Below, piece by piece: positions 12,307 through 21,192 of a stretch of DNA of 64,000 bases (positions are counted from its first letter, which is position 1; the number at the start of each line of letters is the position of its first letter). The DNA comes from Theodoxus fluviatilis (Eukaryota > Mollusca > Gastropoda > Cycloneritida > Neritidae). The notes under the pieces are model-generated. The model had not been told where the DNA came from, ran no database searches, and saw nothing but the letters and a program-made list of their open reading frames with translations. A program made the translations under genes and the position numbers. The DNA lies in contig JAWQFJ010026896.1 in NCBI GenBank assembly GCA_034096865.1, forward strand, positions 62,501 through 126,500. Reading direction: 5' to 3'.

Positions 12307-12855
12307 ATGGCGTCTAGCGCTGAGCCCAGAGAGGAGGCGATTGCTAGATTAACCTCGCTAGCCGTAGAGCTGGGGGTAGCGTCTTCCGATGTTCCCGATT
12401 TTGTAGCCCGACAGTTAGCTCGGGAGAAGGCCGAAGCAGTTCAAGCGGGGTTTGATTGGGAAATCTTTAAGATGGATCGGAAAGAGAAGGAGGAGAGAGA
12501 GCAACGAGAATGGACTGAGAGGCAGAAGGAGCGCGAGGAAGAGCGAGAAAGGAAGAAGTGGGAGTATGAGGTCAGACGGGAGAGAGAAAGAAGCCTGTAT
12601 GAAGAGAGGCTGTTGAGAGAAAGAGAAGTATGCGAATTTCGGAAACAGCTTCTGGTTAGAGAATTTGAAGAAAGAGCCCGACGTGAGAGGGGATGTCAGG
12701 GTGTGGCTGGAAAGGGATGTAAGAAGAAGAAGAAAGAGCCCCAGGGGAATAGAAGGTGCTATATCTGCAATTCCTATGAACACCTTGCTAAGGAGTGTCC
12801 AGATAGAGTCTGGGAGAGGGAGGAGGTACCCTCTGAGCAGAGTTTCCTCCATTAA
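12307..12855 (+). CDS. Gag-like protein with coiled coil and CCHC zinc knuckle
   Basis: An intact 182-codon frame lies just inside the 5' LTR of the level-4 retrotransposon. It likely encodes the RNA-binding structural protein of the element. Residues 1-50 are a mixed N-terminal segment (start MASSAEPREE). Residues 55-130 are almost wholly Glu/Arg/Lys with heptad-like spacing, predicting a long coiled coil. Residues 140-150 are a basic patch. A classic knuckle follows: C151-x2-C154-x4-H159-x4-C164. I chose the ATG at 12307 because it has a good context (ACCATGG) and the upstream extension is unlike gag. No protease or polymerase frame follows. The minus-strand gag relic at 6306-6798 is related. 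Confidence 0.75.
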   Translation: MASSAEPREEAIARLTSLAVELGVASSDVPDFVARQLAREKAEAVQAGFDWEIFKMDRKEKEEREQREWTERQKEREEERERKKWEYEVRRERERSLYEERLLREREVCEFRKQLLVREFEERARRERGCQGVAGKGCKKKKKEPQGNRRCYICNSYEHLAKECPDRVWEREEVPSEQSFLH

Positions 12856-12874
12856 GATAGCTTAATTTTGCTTG

Positions 12875-12914
12875 TACTAGTGAACAGGAGCTGTCTAGGG
12901 ACAGTTCACTAGTA
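12875..12914 (+). other. Stem-loop after gag
   Basis: A perfect 11-bp stem, TACTAGTGAAC (12875-12885) pairing with GTTCACTAGTA (12904-12914), encloses an 18-nt loop just downstream of the gag stop. Confidence 0.7.
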
Positions 12915-13683
12915 GAGGTGGTTTATTTTAGCTGGTTATGTTTAGTAGTAGTGTTATTGTTCCAGGTAGAACAAGAAGTGGGAGTGGACTTTGTATTTTT
13001 TGGATTTGCATTGCATTTGGGTTGCATCCCTTGATTGCCTAGCATGGTATTGCTAGTGGTTGCTATTGCTTTTAATTTCAGGTTGACTCTTGTTGACTTA
13101 GTTGGGTACGCTAAGGCAAGAGCGCTGTGTGTGTATATATGCAGTGCAGGTCTAGTGTGGTCTGACTGTATAGGGTGGAGTTGTCTTGGTGGGGCAACCG
13201 TAGCCGCTATTTTTAGGGAATGTGTTTTTGTAGGGAAAACGGAGATTTATTTTCTATTTCACCTTGTGTTGGGTGATTGGAGACCTGGGCCGGGGGATGT
13301 CTCTAAATCCTTTTGGGGTGAAGTAGTGCGGTGCATCTGTGAGAGTGTCGGCGTAAGTGGACTATTGTCACCTGGGGTGTGTATGAGAAGGATTGGGCGT
13401 CTTGTGTTTCTCCGGGAATCTGAGGGGTGCACACCTCAGGTCCCCATGGAGGATGCAAGGTGTCCCAATGCTCTTGCTTGGTGTGAGTGAGAGCGAGCCT
13501 GACTGAGCGAATGCGACGTGGGTGTTGCAAGTCAGGGAGGGGAGGCCGTATGTTTTGTGCTTCCTAGGGGAGTACGGGTGTCAGTGTAGTCTGAGTGAGA
13601 CTCACCTGATTTTCTCTGTGGAGGTGGGTAAGGTGGCCCGACTTACCTGCTAAGGCGAGCGCATGCACGCTCGAGGGATATTA
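12915..13683 (+). other. Non-coding internal region of level-4 element
   Basis: G/T-rich DNA. A 151-codon frame at 13035-13490 has no recognisable domain or pol motif and is unlikely to be coding. Confidence 0.5.
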
Positions 13684-14003
13684 ATGACTGCAGTATCAGT
13701 CATTGTTACTCAGGGGATAAAGTAACGAAAAATGTTCGCTTTTAAGCGACATTTACTGTCCTCGGATAGGACAGGGTGAATGGCTGCAGTATCAGTCATT
13801 GTTACTCAGGGGATAAAGTAACGAAAAATGTTCGCTTCCTAGCGACATTTACTGTCCTCGGATAGGGCAGGGGTAATGACTGTGTATCAGTCATGGTTAC
13901 TCATAAGGTAACGATAAAATGCTCGCGACATTTTACTGTCCTCGGATAGGTCAGTGTGAATGGCTGCGGCAGCAGTCATTGTTACTCGTAGCTAAAGTAA
14001 CGT
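13684..14003 (+). repeat. Tandem hairpin array, four degenerate units
   Basis: Units of about 84-98 bp start near 13684, 13781, 13874 and 13958 (last partial). Each full unit is a string of four short hairpins: ATGACTG/CAGTCAT, GTTACT/AGTAAC, AATGT..CGC/GCG..ACATT and CTGTCC/GGACAG. Several differences between units keep pairing through G-U wobble (ATGGCTG against CAGTCAT; CTGTCC against GGGCAG), and the third unit shortens its loops while keeping stems. This is what a selected RNA structure would show, perhaps a packaging or export signal of the retrotransposon RNA. Confidence 0.8.
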
Positions 14004-15507
14004 AAGAGAATTCTGGTACCAGAGGCGAGGACATGTATTGTCCTGACGTTGTCGCCGCAACTCCGGTAGCCTGTCAAAGGCGAGGACATGTGTTGTCATG
14101 GCGTTGCTGCGCAGCGTGTGGAGCCTATCAGAGGCGGAGAGGAAGAGTTTAAATGCTGGCTCCTCTCGTGGTTGGCCACCCACGGGAGGATACCCGGCCG
14201 TTGATTGCAAGTTATGCAATGAGGACACCACGGGGGGTTACTTGGTTTGCATGTCGAACGTTACACCCCGTGGTGGGCCTGAGGGTCAGGGAGGTGGGAG
14301 AAGTGACTGCGATCACTTGTGGTGCGCTCTGCCGGGCCACCACGTGGATACTTGGGCGTGACCCAGTATTCCAAACCCACTGGATGCGACAAACCGGGAT
14401 GTGACTGTGCGAGATAGACTCTGGGTAGAGCTATCGTATTTGGGGACCAGACTTTGTGTTATGACCGCGGGGATGTGGCGTTAGACCGTTAGCCCAGGGG
14501 ATTAGGCTGCTTAGTGACTAAAAAGGAACTCGGGTTAGAGATAAGTCCGAGGGGTGGGCTATCTCGTTAAGGGGGAAACTAGTCGGGAAGCAGAGTGGTT
14601 GTTGATAGCGCCGGACGTGTGGGTGTCCGTGTGTGTGTTAGCATGGGATAGTGAATTATTAAGGGGAATGCCAGTGATTTATTTTGTCGTAAGCTGAAGT
14701 GTGATATGCGACGTGTGTACTGGCGTGGTTGTGAATACTAGTGCTCTAAGCATGTAGTTGTTAAGGTGTCTTGATGGCATAAAAGGAGTGCTGCGAGAAA
14801 GACTGTTTAGTCTGTGGTGTATTGAGTTGTTGTGAGTTTGACGTAAAGCGCGCAAGTCGTGTGTGTATTGTATGTGAGAACTTGTAAAAAGGCGACGTGT
14901 ACTTCGCTATCACTGTAAGGGTCTGCAGGGGTTAGTTAGACCTGATATGAGGTCACCCTTTCTTACTCCGAAGGTGTGTGTGGGGACGCAGGGTTCTTAA
15001 CGAGTATGAATGCCAGGGGGATGTGAGGAGCTGACTCTTGTGTAGTCTGGAAGTCTGCGGGGCGGCGTGTCTCGGCTTGCCGGAGGCACGACGTTGAGAC
15101 GCGCAAGCGTCTACCTGTTCTCTCTTCCCAGCTGCAGATTTGCTCAGTGTCCTCCTCCTTTTTGTGTTAGTGGATTCTCGAGTGGATTTTTGCATGGAAT
15201 GCTTGTTGGAGTGGTAGACTCCTGTGAAATGTCCAATCCTGTCGCCCGGGTATGGGAGTAGAGTTTGCTGAAGTGAGTGGGTCGTTCCTGAGCGAGAGAT
15301 TGACTGCGATCTGACGAGGTACCTCTACCTGTTTGAGGGAGAGTGCTGCCTGTCTCCGCTACGATCTGTACCATCCTGCTCGAGTAATAAAATAGATTAC
15401 GAACTTGGGAGAAAACGTCGATGGATGTGGGGAGGGTCCTTTCATATTACGGGTGGGCACGTATTGGTGAGTAGTTTTAGTAGGTGCGAACCGGGTGGTT
15501 CGTGCTT
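14004..15507 (+). other. Non-coding internal region of level-4 element, 3' part
   Basis: G-rich DNA with further short hairpins, for example CTGGTACCAG near 14015 and AGGACATGTATTGTCCT near 14027. No open frame has a recognisable domain, and no reverse transcriptase, RNase H or integrase motif was seen. Confidence 0.55.
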
Positions 15508-15518
15508 AAGCGGGAAGG
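15508..15518 (+). other. Polypurine tract of level-4 element
   Basis: AAGCGGGAAGG lies 2 bases before the 3' LTR start TGTCGC, the expected priming site for plus-strand DNA. Confidence 0.6.
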
Positions 15519-15520
15519 CT

Positions 15521-17951
15521 TGTCGCATGATGGGCGACAAAGAAGGGTGATGTGGGTTATTCATCCCCTTTGTATATAGATAGTGTGTGACTTTTCTCTA
15601 TGTCCGTGCTCGCACGCTTGCCGCTGTAGGCGTGGCTGCCGATGTTGGAGTGTCATAGTTTCGCCCCGGAGTGAACCCGAGGGGGAGGAGGGTCTCCGAG
15701 AAGGGGGTATGAGTTGAATCTACAGGGCTTACACGATCGCCGACAGGGGGGTACCTTATAGCGTCCTTTTGTCAATTAGTGATTGGGGAAGAATAGGAGA
15801 GGCGGGAAATTTCCTATTGGTGATTGGTTAATGATCACGTGAGGAAGGGACGCCTGAGCTGGGTGGCGTTGGTCTAGGCAGATGCATTGGGTCGGCCCTG
15901 GACGGAGGGAGCGGACGCACATCCCTGGTGTCGCTAACGCGGGAGCTGCATGGTGCGGCTGGCGGGCGGGGTCTGGTCGCCCTGGTGGAATTTGCTCCGT
16001 GCCAACTCTGTAGCAGTTGGTCACACGAGGAGGGAAGTGGAGTTTTCCGCTGGCTAAGACGGGATTATTGAGGATTTCACCACAGCCTGGGAACTGAGGT
16101 GATTATTGCCGCCGCCATATTATTTTACCACGTGGGGTGTTTGATTGTGTAATCTGAATGGGGATGGGGTCATCCGTCTGAGCATAAGGGATTTATACCT
16201 CTAAAAGTCTGAAGTAAATCTGTGGGAATGGTTTATCAATTGTATTTTGAGTGTAAATGTTATATGGGATCGAAATTATCAGTAAGGAAGCGTTGAGTTC
16301 AAGCTGACTCGCGGGGAGCGAGTGAAGCAATTTCTAGTTGGGCATTTGGGTCGGAATACGCCACTCGAACTTGAAATTCTTGCATGAATGGGCTTCGCAA
16401 AGAAATGGGGTAGTTGAATTATTGGGGGCGAAACCTTGTGTGTTTTAGGCTCATCATCATCGTCTGCGTGTCATCTTTATCTTCGTCATCATCGTCGCCA
16501 TACCGTCGTCGCCTTGCGGTATCTGCTATCGGTGTATCGACTATTTACGGGAGCAGTGGGCTGCCGCCTGATCCTCTACACGTCTTTTGGTCCACGTTTC
16601 CCGTTTGGTATCTTCGTGTCTACGGAATTCCACGAGCGCTGCATCTTCTTGGTGGAGCCCTGCAGTGCTGTCTTCTCGAGCCCACGTGGGTGGAGTTCGT
16701 GGCATCTGGACGTCTCCGAGGGAATGCTGCGCCGACTGTGACAAGTCCGGACGCGAGGCTGGAGCGTCGATTGAAACCCAGTAGTGTTTCGTCTAGCCGT
16801 TAGTCCCAACGGCCGGTGCAAGTATCGTTTTTCTTGTTCGTTAAGACAGGTCAGGACCGGTAGTAAAAGTCTAACGAAATCCACTTTAGGTAAAGTGGGG
16901 GGAGAAAGTCTGCACGGTGCGGCTCGGACAATTGGGAGGGAGGATTGTATCAGAGACAGAGGGGTGGGAGGAGGAACGCTAGCGAGTGCATCCGCGAGTG
17001 AGGCGATGTATTAACGCAGCCATATTGTCGCAGGATAGAATATGCGACGAGGGGAGAGTGATTTATCAATTGATTCTCTATAGAATGGTATTTGTCACTC
17101 TAACTCTGATAACTTGGTGTTCTGCCTTAGTTTAGAATCATCCTCTAAACTAAATTGCTGACTTGGAGAATTGAGTGGGACATTTGTAAGTCAGGGCGTA
17201 TCTCATGATGGACAAGAGGGGAAAGGACTTGTTTCATGGGAAGGGGTCAAGTTTGCTCGGACACCGGTTTGACGCCACGTGTGCGTCGGTGGATTGAAAG
17301 TTCTTTGAGACTTCTGGAAACTGTGTCTGGGGATAGTGACTGGTTAGGGTGTGTTTGAGGACAACTCCTTTATTTTCAGGTTGGACTGAGAAGGGCGATT
17401 GCGTGGTCGTGCTTGAAGCGGAGCGAGGTCGCTTTGTTTATGTTTGACGGTGGGCGTTCAGCCGGAAACGCCGCCATCTTAGGGGGTTTGGGGGTGGCCG
17501 AGGTATGCGGCGGAGGGGTCTTTGCTAGCGTGCACCTGATCTTTCTGTGTGGCGTTGAGAGCGGGGAGAGTGAGGCGTTTTGTTGACATTCTGCCTGTGC
17601 TGTGGTATTTTTTCGACTTTCTGTCGAGGGGAGAGTTTTGAGGCTTTGCTGTTGACAAAGCTTGTTGTGAACTTTGTGTATGGGACTGTGGTGGTGGTGT
17701 GTATTTGAATTTATTTCAGTTTCTTGAGGAATAGCAGGGGAAAGAGCAGAGTTTGGAGATTGATTTTTTGTGCCTTATTGTAACCCTAGTCACCGGTGAC
17801 TTAGGCGTTCATTTGAGATAAGGTTTTGGGGTTATTGCTTGTTTTGTTTCTCTATTCCCCTGCTGCCACTGTTGCTGTTGTTTCTTTTTCCCGAATCTTT
17901 TCAGGAGTGGAAGAGTATCATTCCGCTTGCTGACCTGATTCCCCCGCGTAG
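15521..17951 (+). repeat. 3' LTR of level-4 element, truncated
   Basis: Matches 9360 to about 11789 with few differences, including the palindrome AGTCACCGGTGACT (17788-17801). It stops at GCGTAG before the AATAAA and the GCGACA end. The missing part is replaced by a copy of the sequence that precedes the 5' LTR. Confidence 0.9.
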
Positions 17952-18240
17952 GAGGAAGACATGCATATGGACCACACAAGTGACACTGACAGAAGTGGTT
18001 CTGACACTGATATGTATTTTGAAGGAGACATTCATTCCATTGATTCAGTCTGGGAATGATTTCAACAGCATTGTGTTTGTGTGGAGATTGTGCAACCAAG
18101 AGATGTGCAGAAGGAATAGGTGGTGGTCTGTGCACATTGCTACGCATGTTGACTATCATCAAGGGAGGCAACTCGAATGATTTGAGTCAAACAAGTTTTT
18201 TATTCTTAATTAATTGCTTACTAAACCAAAAATCACTAAC
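17952..18240 (+). repeat. Empty-site copy of level-4 target
   Basis: Near-identical to 9071-9359 and continuous with 18241 onward (ATCACTAACATACTCC), as the transposon would read with no retrotransposon in it. It is joined directly to a truncated LTR at 17951 with a shared G/AG at the junction. Confidence 0.9.
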
Positions 18241-18511
18241 ATACTCCAATACATGAATTATTGTAATATTTGAACATGCCTACTTACTTAAGTCGGGGAA
18301 AATAACAAATTAAAACACAATTTTTTATTTTTTTAAATAACTTTTTACCTGTTTGCGTGAAAAACGAATTTCAAAAACAGAAAAATCTCATTATTTAGAT
18401 TCTACCCAAAGTTAGACTATCTCAAAATGTCATGTACTAGGTGTCTTCTTTCAAAATATGTCAAAACTTTTTGGTATGAACTTGTAGCCGACACTTCCTT
18501 TTTCTAGGGCT

Positions 18512-18537
18512 GATAGAGCTGCTTGGCCTCAGGACTA
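18512..18537 (-). repeat. Right TIR of TTA transposon
   Basis: Inverted copy of 7839-7864, followed by TTA. Confidence 0.9.
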
Positions 18538-18540
18538 TTA

Positions 18541-19153
18541 GAGCACACAGCAGGGGAAGGGAGACCGCAGTGGGTGGATCCGCTGCGCGTAGATGGAGTG
18601 GGCGCGTGGAGGGGAACCCGCTCTTGTTTTACGTGCCGAGATCTCGCTCTCTCTTCCTAAGGCACGGAGTCTATGCTCTGTTCAGGCGTCGTTGCCTCAG
18701 CTGACTTTCAGCAGACTTTCAGCAGACTTTCAGCAGACTGAAGTTTTGGTAGACAACAATTTGTTTTAATGAAAGGGGGAAAACACCACCACGCATGCGC
18801 GACGTCCTCCCAGGTTACGTGCACGAGTTTAGACAAAGGACAGTCAAGGCCAGGCCGTCTAGTCTGGGTCCTGTAACCATAATTAGCCTTTATCATGTCT
18901 ATGGGAGGTGGGGCCTGGAAACTGCCCTAGGTTAATTCGCCTATCGGGTCTCTCGGAACTAAAACCCAGGGGGCCGTCAGTACACTCTCTGATCCGCATA
19001 GGGCAGGTTAAGTACCTCAGAGACTGCACGTGCGCTCTCTGGTCTACATAGGGCTGATGGCCTAATTAGGATTCATAAAATTTAAGACTTCAGTCTTAAA
19101 ACATTCAATGAAATTATTTTAATGATAAAAGGGGGAAAGAGGGATCCGTCACA
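18541..19153 (-). repeat. Split LTR of level-2 element, second part
   Basis: Matches 4427-5039 almost exactly and resumes directly after the second TTA (18538-18540) of the inserted transposon. It ends CGTCACA, followed by the ACAC target duplication. Confidence 0.9.
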
Positions 19154-19713
19154 ACACGCATTAAAGAAAAGAAAAAAGTAATCCATTAAAGAAAAGAAAT
19201 AAGTAATCAGACAAAAAGAGAAAGAACAACAAATCAAAGGAACGATAAATTTGACAATAATTTTGATTATGCAAAGCTGTGTAAAATGTCATAAGTTCTT
19301 TTTTATTCAATCGACAACAAACGCTCTTTAGCTCACTAATCACTATTCAATGGGGGAAATTACTTTCTGAATACAATTTAGCACAAACTTGAATATCGTC
19401 AAAAGGTCTGATAGTTGTGTGAATTTAAAAAGAAGAAAACAAGCAGTAGAATTTGACTGTTTTCATTCACCAATGCCGTGTCAATTGTAAGCTCTATATC
19501 ACAATGTAGACGGGGAAAAAAGGTGCATAAATACCAGCTTTTTTGCAGGGAGTCATTTTACTACAAATTACACGGTAATTTTGTTGACAAATGTGCTCGG
19601 GATTAATGAGAAACAGGTCGATACATTCGCGCAACATCGTCTGTATTTACATGTTGCACTGTGGTCTGTTTACCTCCCTTGATCTGCTCAACAGATCAGC
19701 CGCTTGGGGGCGC
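19154..19713 (-). repeat. Right arm of palindromic element, outer part
   Basis: Inverted copy of 2464 to about 3030. It starts with ACAC, the second copy of the 4-bp target duplication of the LTR element, so the arm is continuous with 3818 once the insertion is removed. Confidence 0.8.
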
Positions 19714-19715
19714 TA

Positions 19716-20385
19716 ACGTCACTCGTGTCGCACATACGCGCGTTATGATCGTTCTTTGTGTACTAACGTTCTTTGGTGGAACGGACCTGTATTGGTGCAA
19801 TATGTCAGATTGCTTCGCACCCCACCCTTGTTTGTATACTGAGCACATCGGCACAAGTCCCCCCCCCCCACCTCCTCCCCCCCCCCTTCCCTCCCATTCA
19901 AACATTGGAGTATTCTGCAGTTCAGCACTGAAGCAGATGGGAATAACAATGCGATGAAATACATTAAGCCCTGGCACAAGTGACAGTGTCCTACCAAAAA
20001 CTCAAATGGAAAAGAACAGAATGAGGTGCCGGGGTCGGTCGAAATACTGCTAGACAAATAAAGAAGCGTGGACAGCAACCGACATGTATTCTTTCGTGAG
20101 CACAGATGGCCCTGAAAAGGGCCGTTTGCAGGTGAACGTACACCAAGGGGGGTAGAGCCTCCCGCCTCGGGAGGTAGAGCGCCGAGTCACCAGGACGTGG
20201 CAGCTCTGTCCTGTGGAACGCAAATCTATCATACACTAGACCCGTGGCCCTCTACACAGGAGCATGGCAAGAAACGACCAACTGTGCGGAGGATAAAATG
20301 ACCGCCCCCCCCCCAAGAAAGAGAGAAAGAGGGGTATGGAAGCAGACCATAGTGTGCTCTGCCCGCTATCCTGCTCGCCTCCTCC
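19716..20385. other. Intergenic DNA
   Basis: Holds a poly-C/CCT run at about 19859-19892 and a C run at 20306-20314. The small open frames have no recognisable product. Confidence 0.55.
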
Positions 20386-21160
20386 CTACACGGCTGAGAT
20401 CCTCCTCCTTCTCCTCCTTCTCCCTTCACCCCATCCCGTCCCCCCACCTCCTCCTACCCTTATACCTTCCCCTCACCATCCTCCTCCTCCTCTTCCACTC
20501 CTCTCCTCTTTCCTCTCTCCTCACCTCTCTTCTCTCTTCTCTCCTCTGCCCTCTCTTCTCTCCTCTGCCCTCTCTCATCTCCTCTGCCCTCTGTCCTCTT
20601 TCCTCTCTCATCTCCTCTTTCCTCTCTCATCTCCTCTGCCCTCTCTCATCTCCTCTGCCCTCTCTCCTCTCCTCTGTCATCTGTCTTCTCTCCTCTGTCC
20701 TCTTTCCTCTCTCCTCTCCCTTTTCCTTCTCCTGCTCTCCCATTCAATCTCCTCCTCCTTTTCTCTCTCCTCCTCCTCCTTTTCTCTCTCCTCCTCCTCC
20801 TTTTCTCTCTCCTCCTCCTCCTTTTCTCTCTCCTCCTCCTTTTTTTCTCTCTCCTTCTTCTTTTCTTTCTCCTCCTCCTTCTCCTTTTCTTCCTCCTCTT
20901 CCTCCTCCTCCACCTCCTCCTTTTCCTCCTCCTCCTTTTCCTCCTTCTCCTCCTCTTCCTCTTCCTCCTCCTCTTCCTCCTCCTCCTCCTCCTCTTCCTC
21001 TTCTTCCTCCTCCTCCTCCTCCTCCTCCTCCTCCTCCTCCTCCTCCTCCTCCTCCTCCTCCTCCATTTCCTCCTCCTCCTTTTCCTCCTCCTCCTCCTCT
21101 TCCTCTTCTTCCTCTTCCTCCTCCTCTTCCTCTTCCTCCTCCTGCTCCTCTTCTTCCTCT

Positions 21161-21192
<32 letters not shown>

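Larger units (their letters stand above)
9360..17951 (+). mobile_element. Large gag-only LTR retrotransposon (level 4), plus strand
   Basis: The LTR ends are TGTCGC...GCGACA. The 5' LTR is 9360-12090 (2731 bp). The 3' LTR begins at 15521 but stops at 17951, lacking the last 300 bp or so. Internal DNA is 12091-15520 (3.4 kb) with a primer site, a gag-like gene, a large structured non-coding region and a purine tract, and no pol. It is a large non-autonomous (LARD-like) element that would need proteins in trans. The two LTRs differ at roughly a dozen positions over about 2.4 kb by eye, so the insertion is young. The right target duplication is lost. Confidence 0.85.
7839..18537. mobile_element. 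TIR DNA transposon (level 3) with TTA target duplication
   Basis: The ends are perfect inverted repeats: TAGTCCTGAGGCCAAGCAGC at the left and its complement ending GGACTA at 18537. The perfect match is 26 bp and patchy similarity extends to about 140 bp. TTA flanks both ends, and the intact LTR at 4424-4426 carries a single TTA, which proves the 3-bp duplication. A 3-bp TTA target suggests a PIF/Harbinger-like mobiliser, but the TIR sequence was not recognised. Without the nested retrotransposon it is about 1.8 kb. It holds remnants of a gene with spliced-exon signals, so it may be an internally deleted copy. Confidence 0.85.
3819..19153 (-). mobile_element. Gag-only LTR retrotransposon (level 2 of nest), minus strand
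   Basis: The two LTRs are 1221 bp: 3819-5039 intact, and 7231-7838 plus 18541-19153 split by a DNA transposon. They begin TGTGACG and end CGTCACA. The insertion is flanked by ACAC on both sides. Internal DNA is only 2191 bp and has no protease, reverse transcriptase or integrase, just a broken gag-like frame, so it was non-autonomous. Orientation is minus: a primer-site-like sequence adjoins the right LTR and a purine tract adjoins the left LTR when read on the minus strand. Confidence 0.85.
2464..19713. mobile_element. Palindromic long-inverted-repeat element, split by nested insertions
   Basis: The sequence from 2464 rightward reappears as its reverse complement ending at 19713. Both ends start GCGCCC(T/C)CAAGCGGCTGATC when read inward, and TA lies directly outside each end (2462-2463 and 19714-19715), a plausible target duplication. 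Left arm is 2464-3206, central loop 3207-3608, right arm 3609-3818 continued at 19154-19713. Without the insertion the element is about 1.9 kb with arms of about 0.75 kb. It has no transposase, so it is a foldback or long-TIR MITE type element; TA suggests a Tc1/mariner or ISL2EU-like mobiliser, which is inference. A (CA)n tract in the left arm is mirrored by (GT)n in the right arm. Confidence 0.8.
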
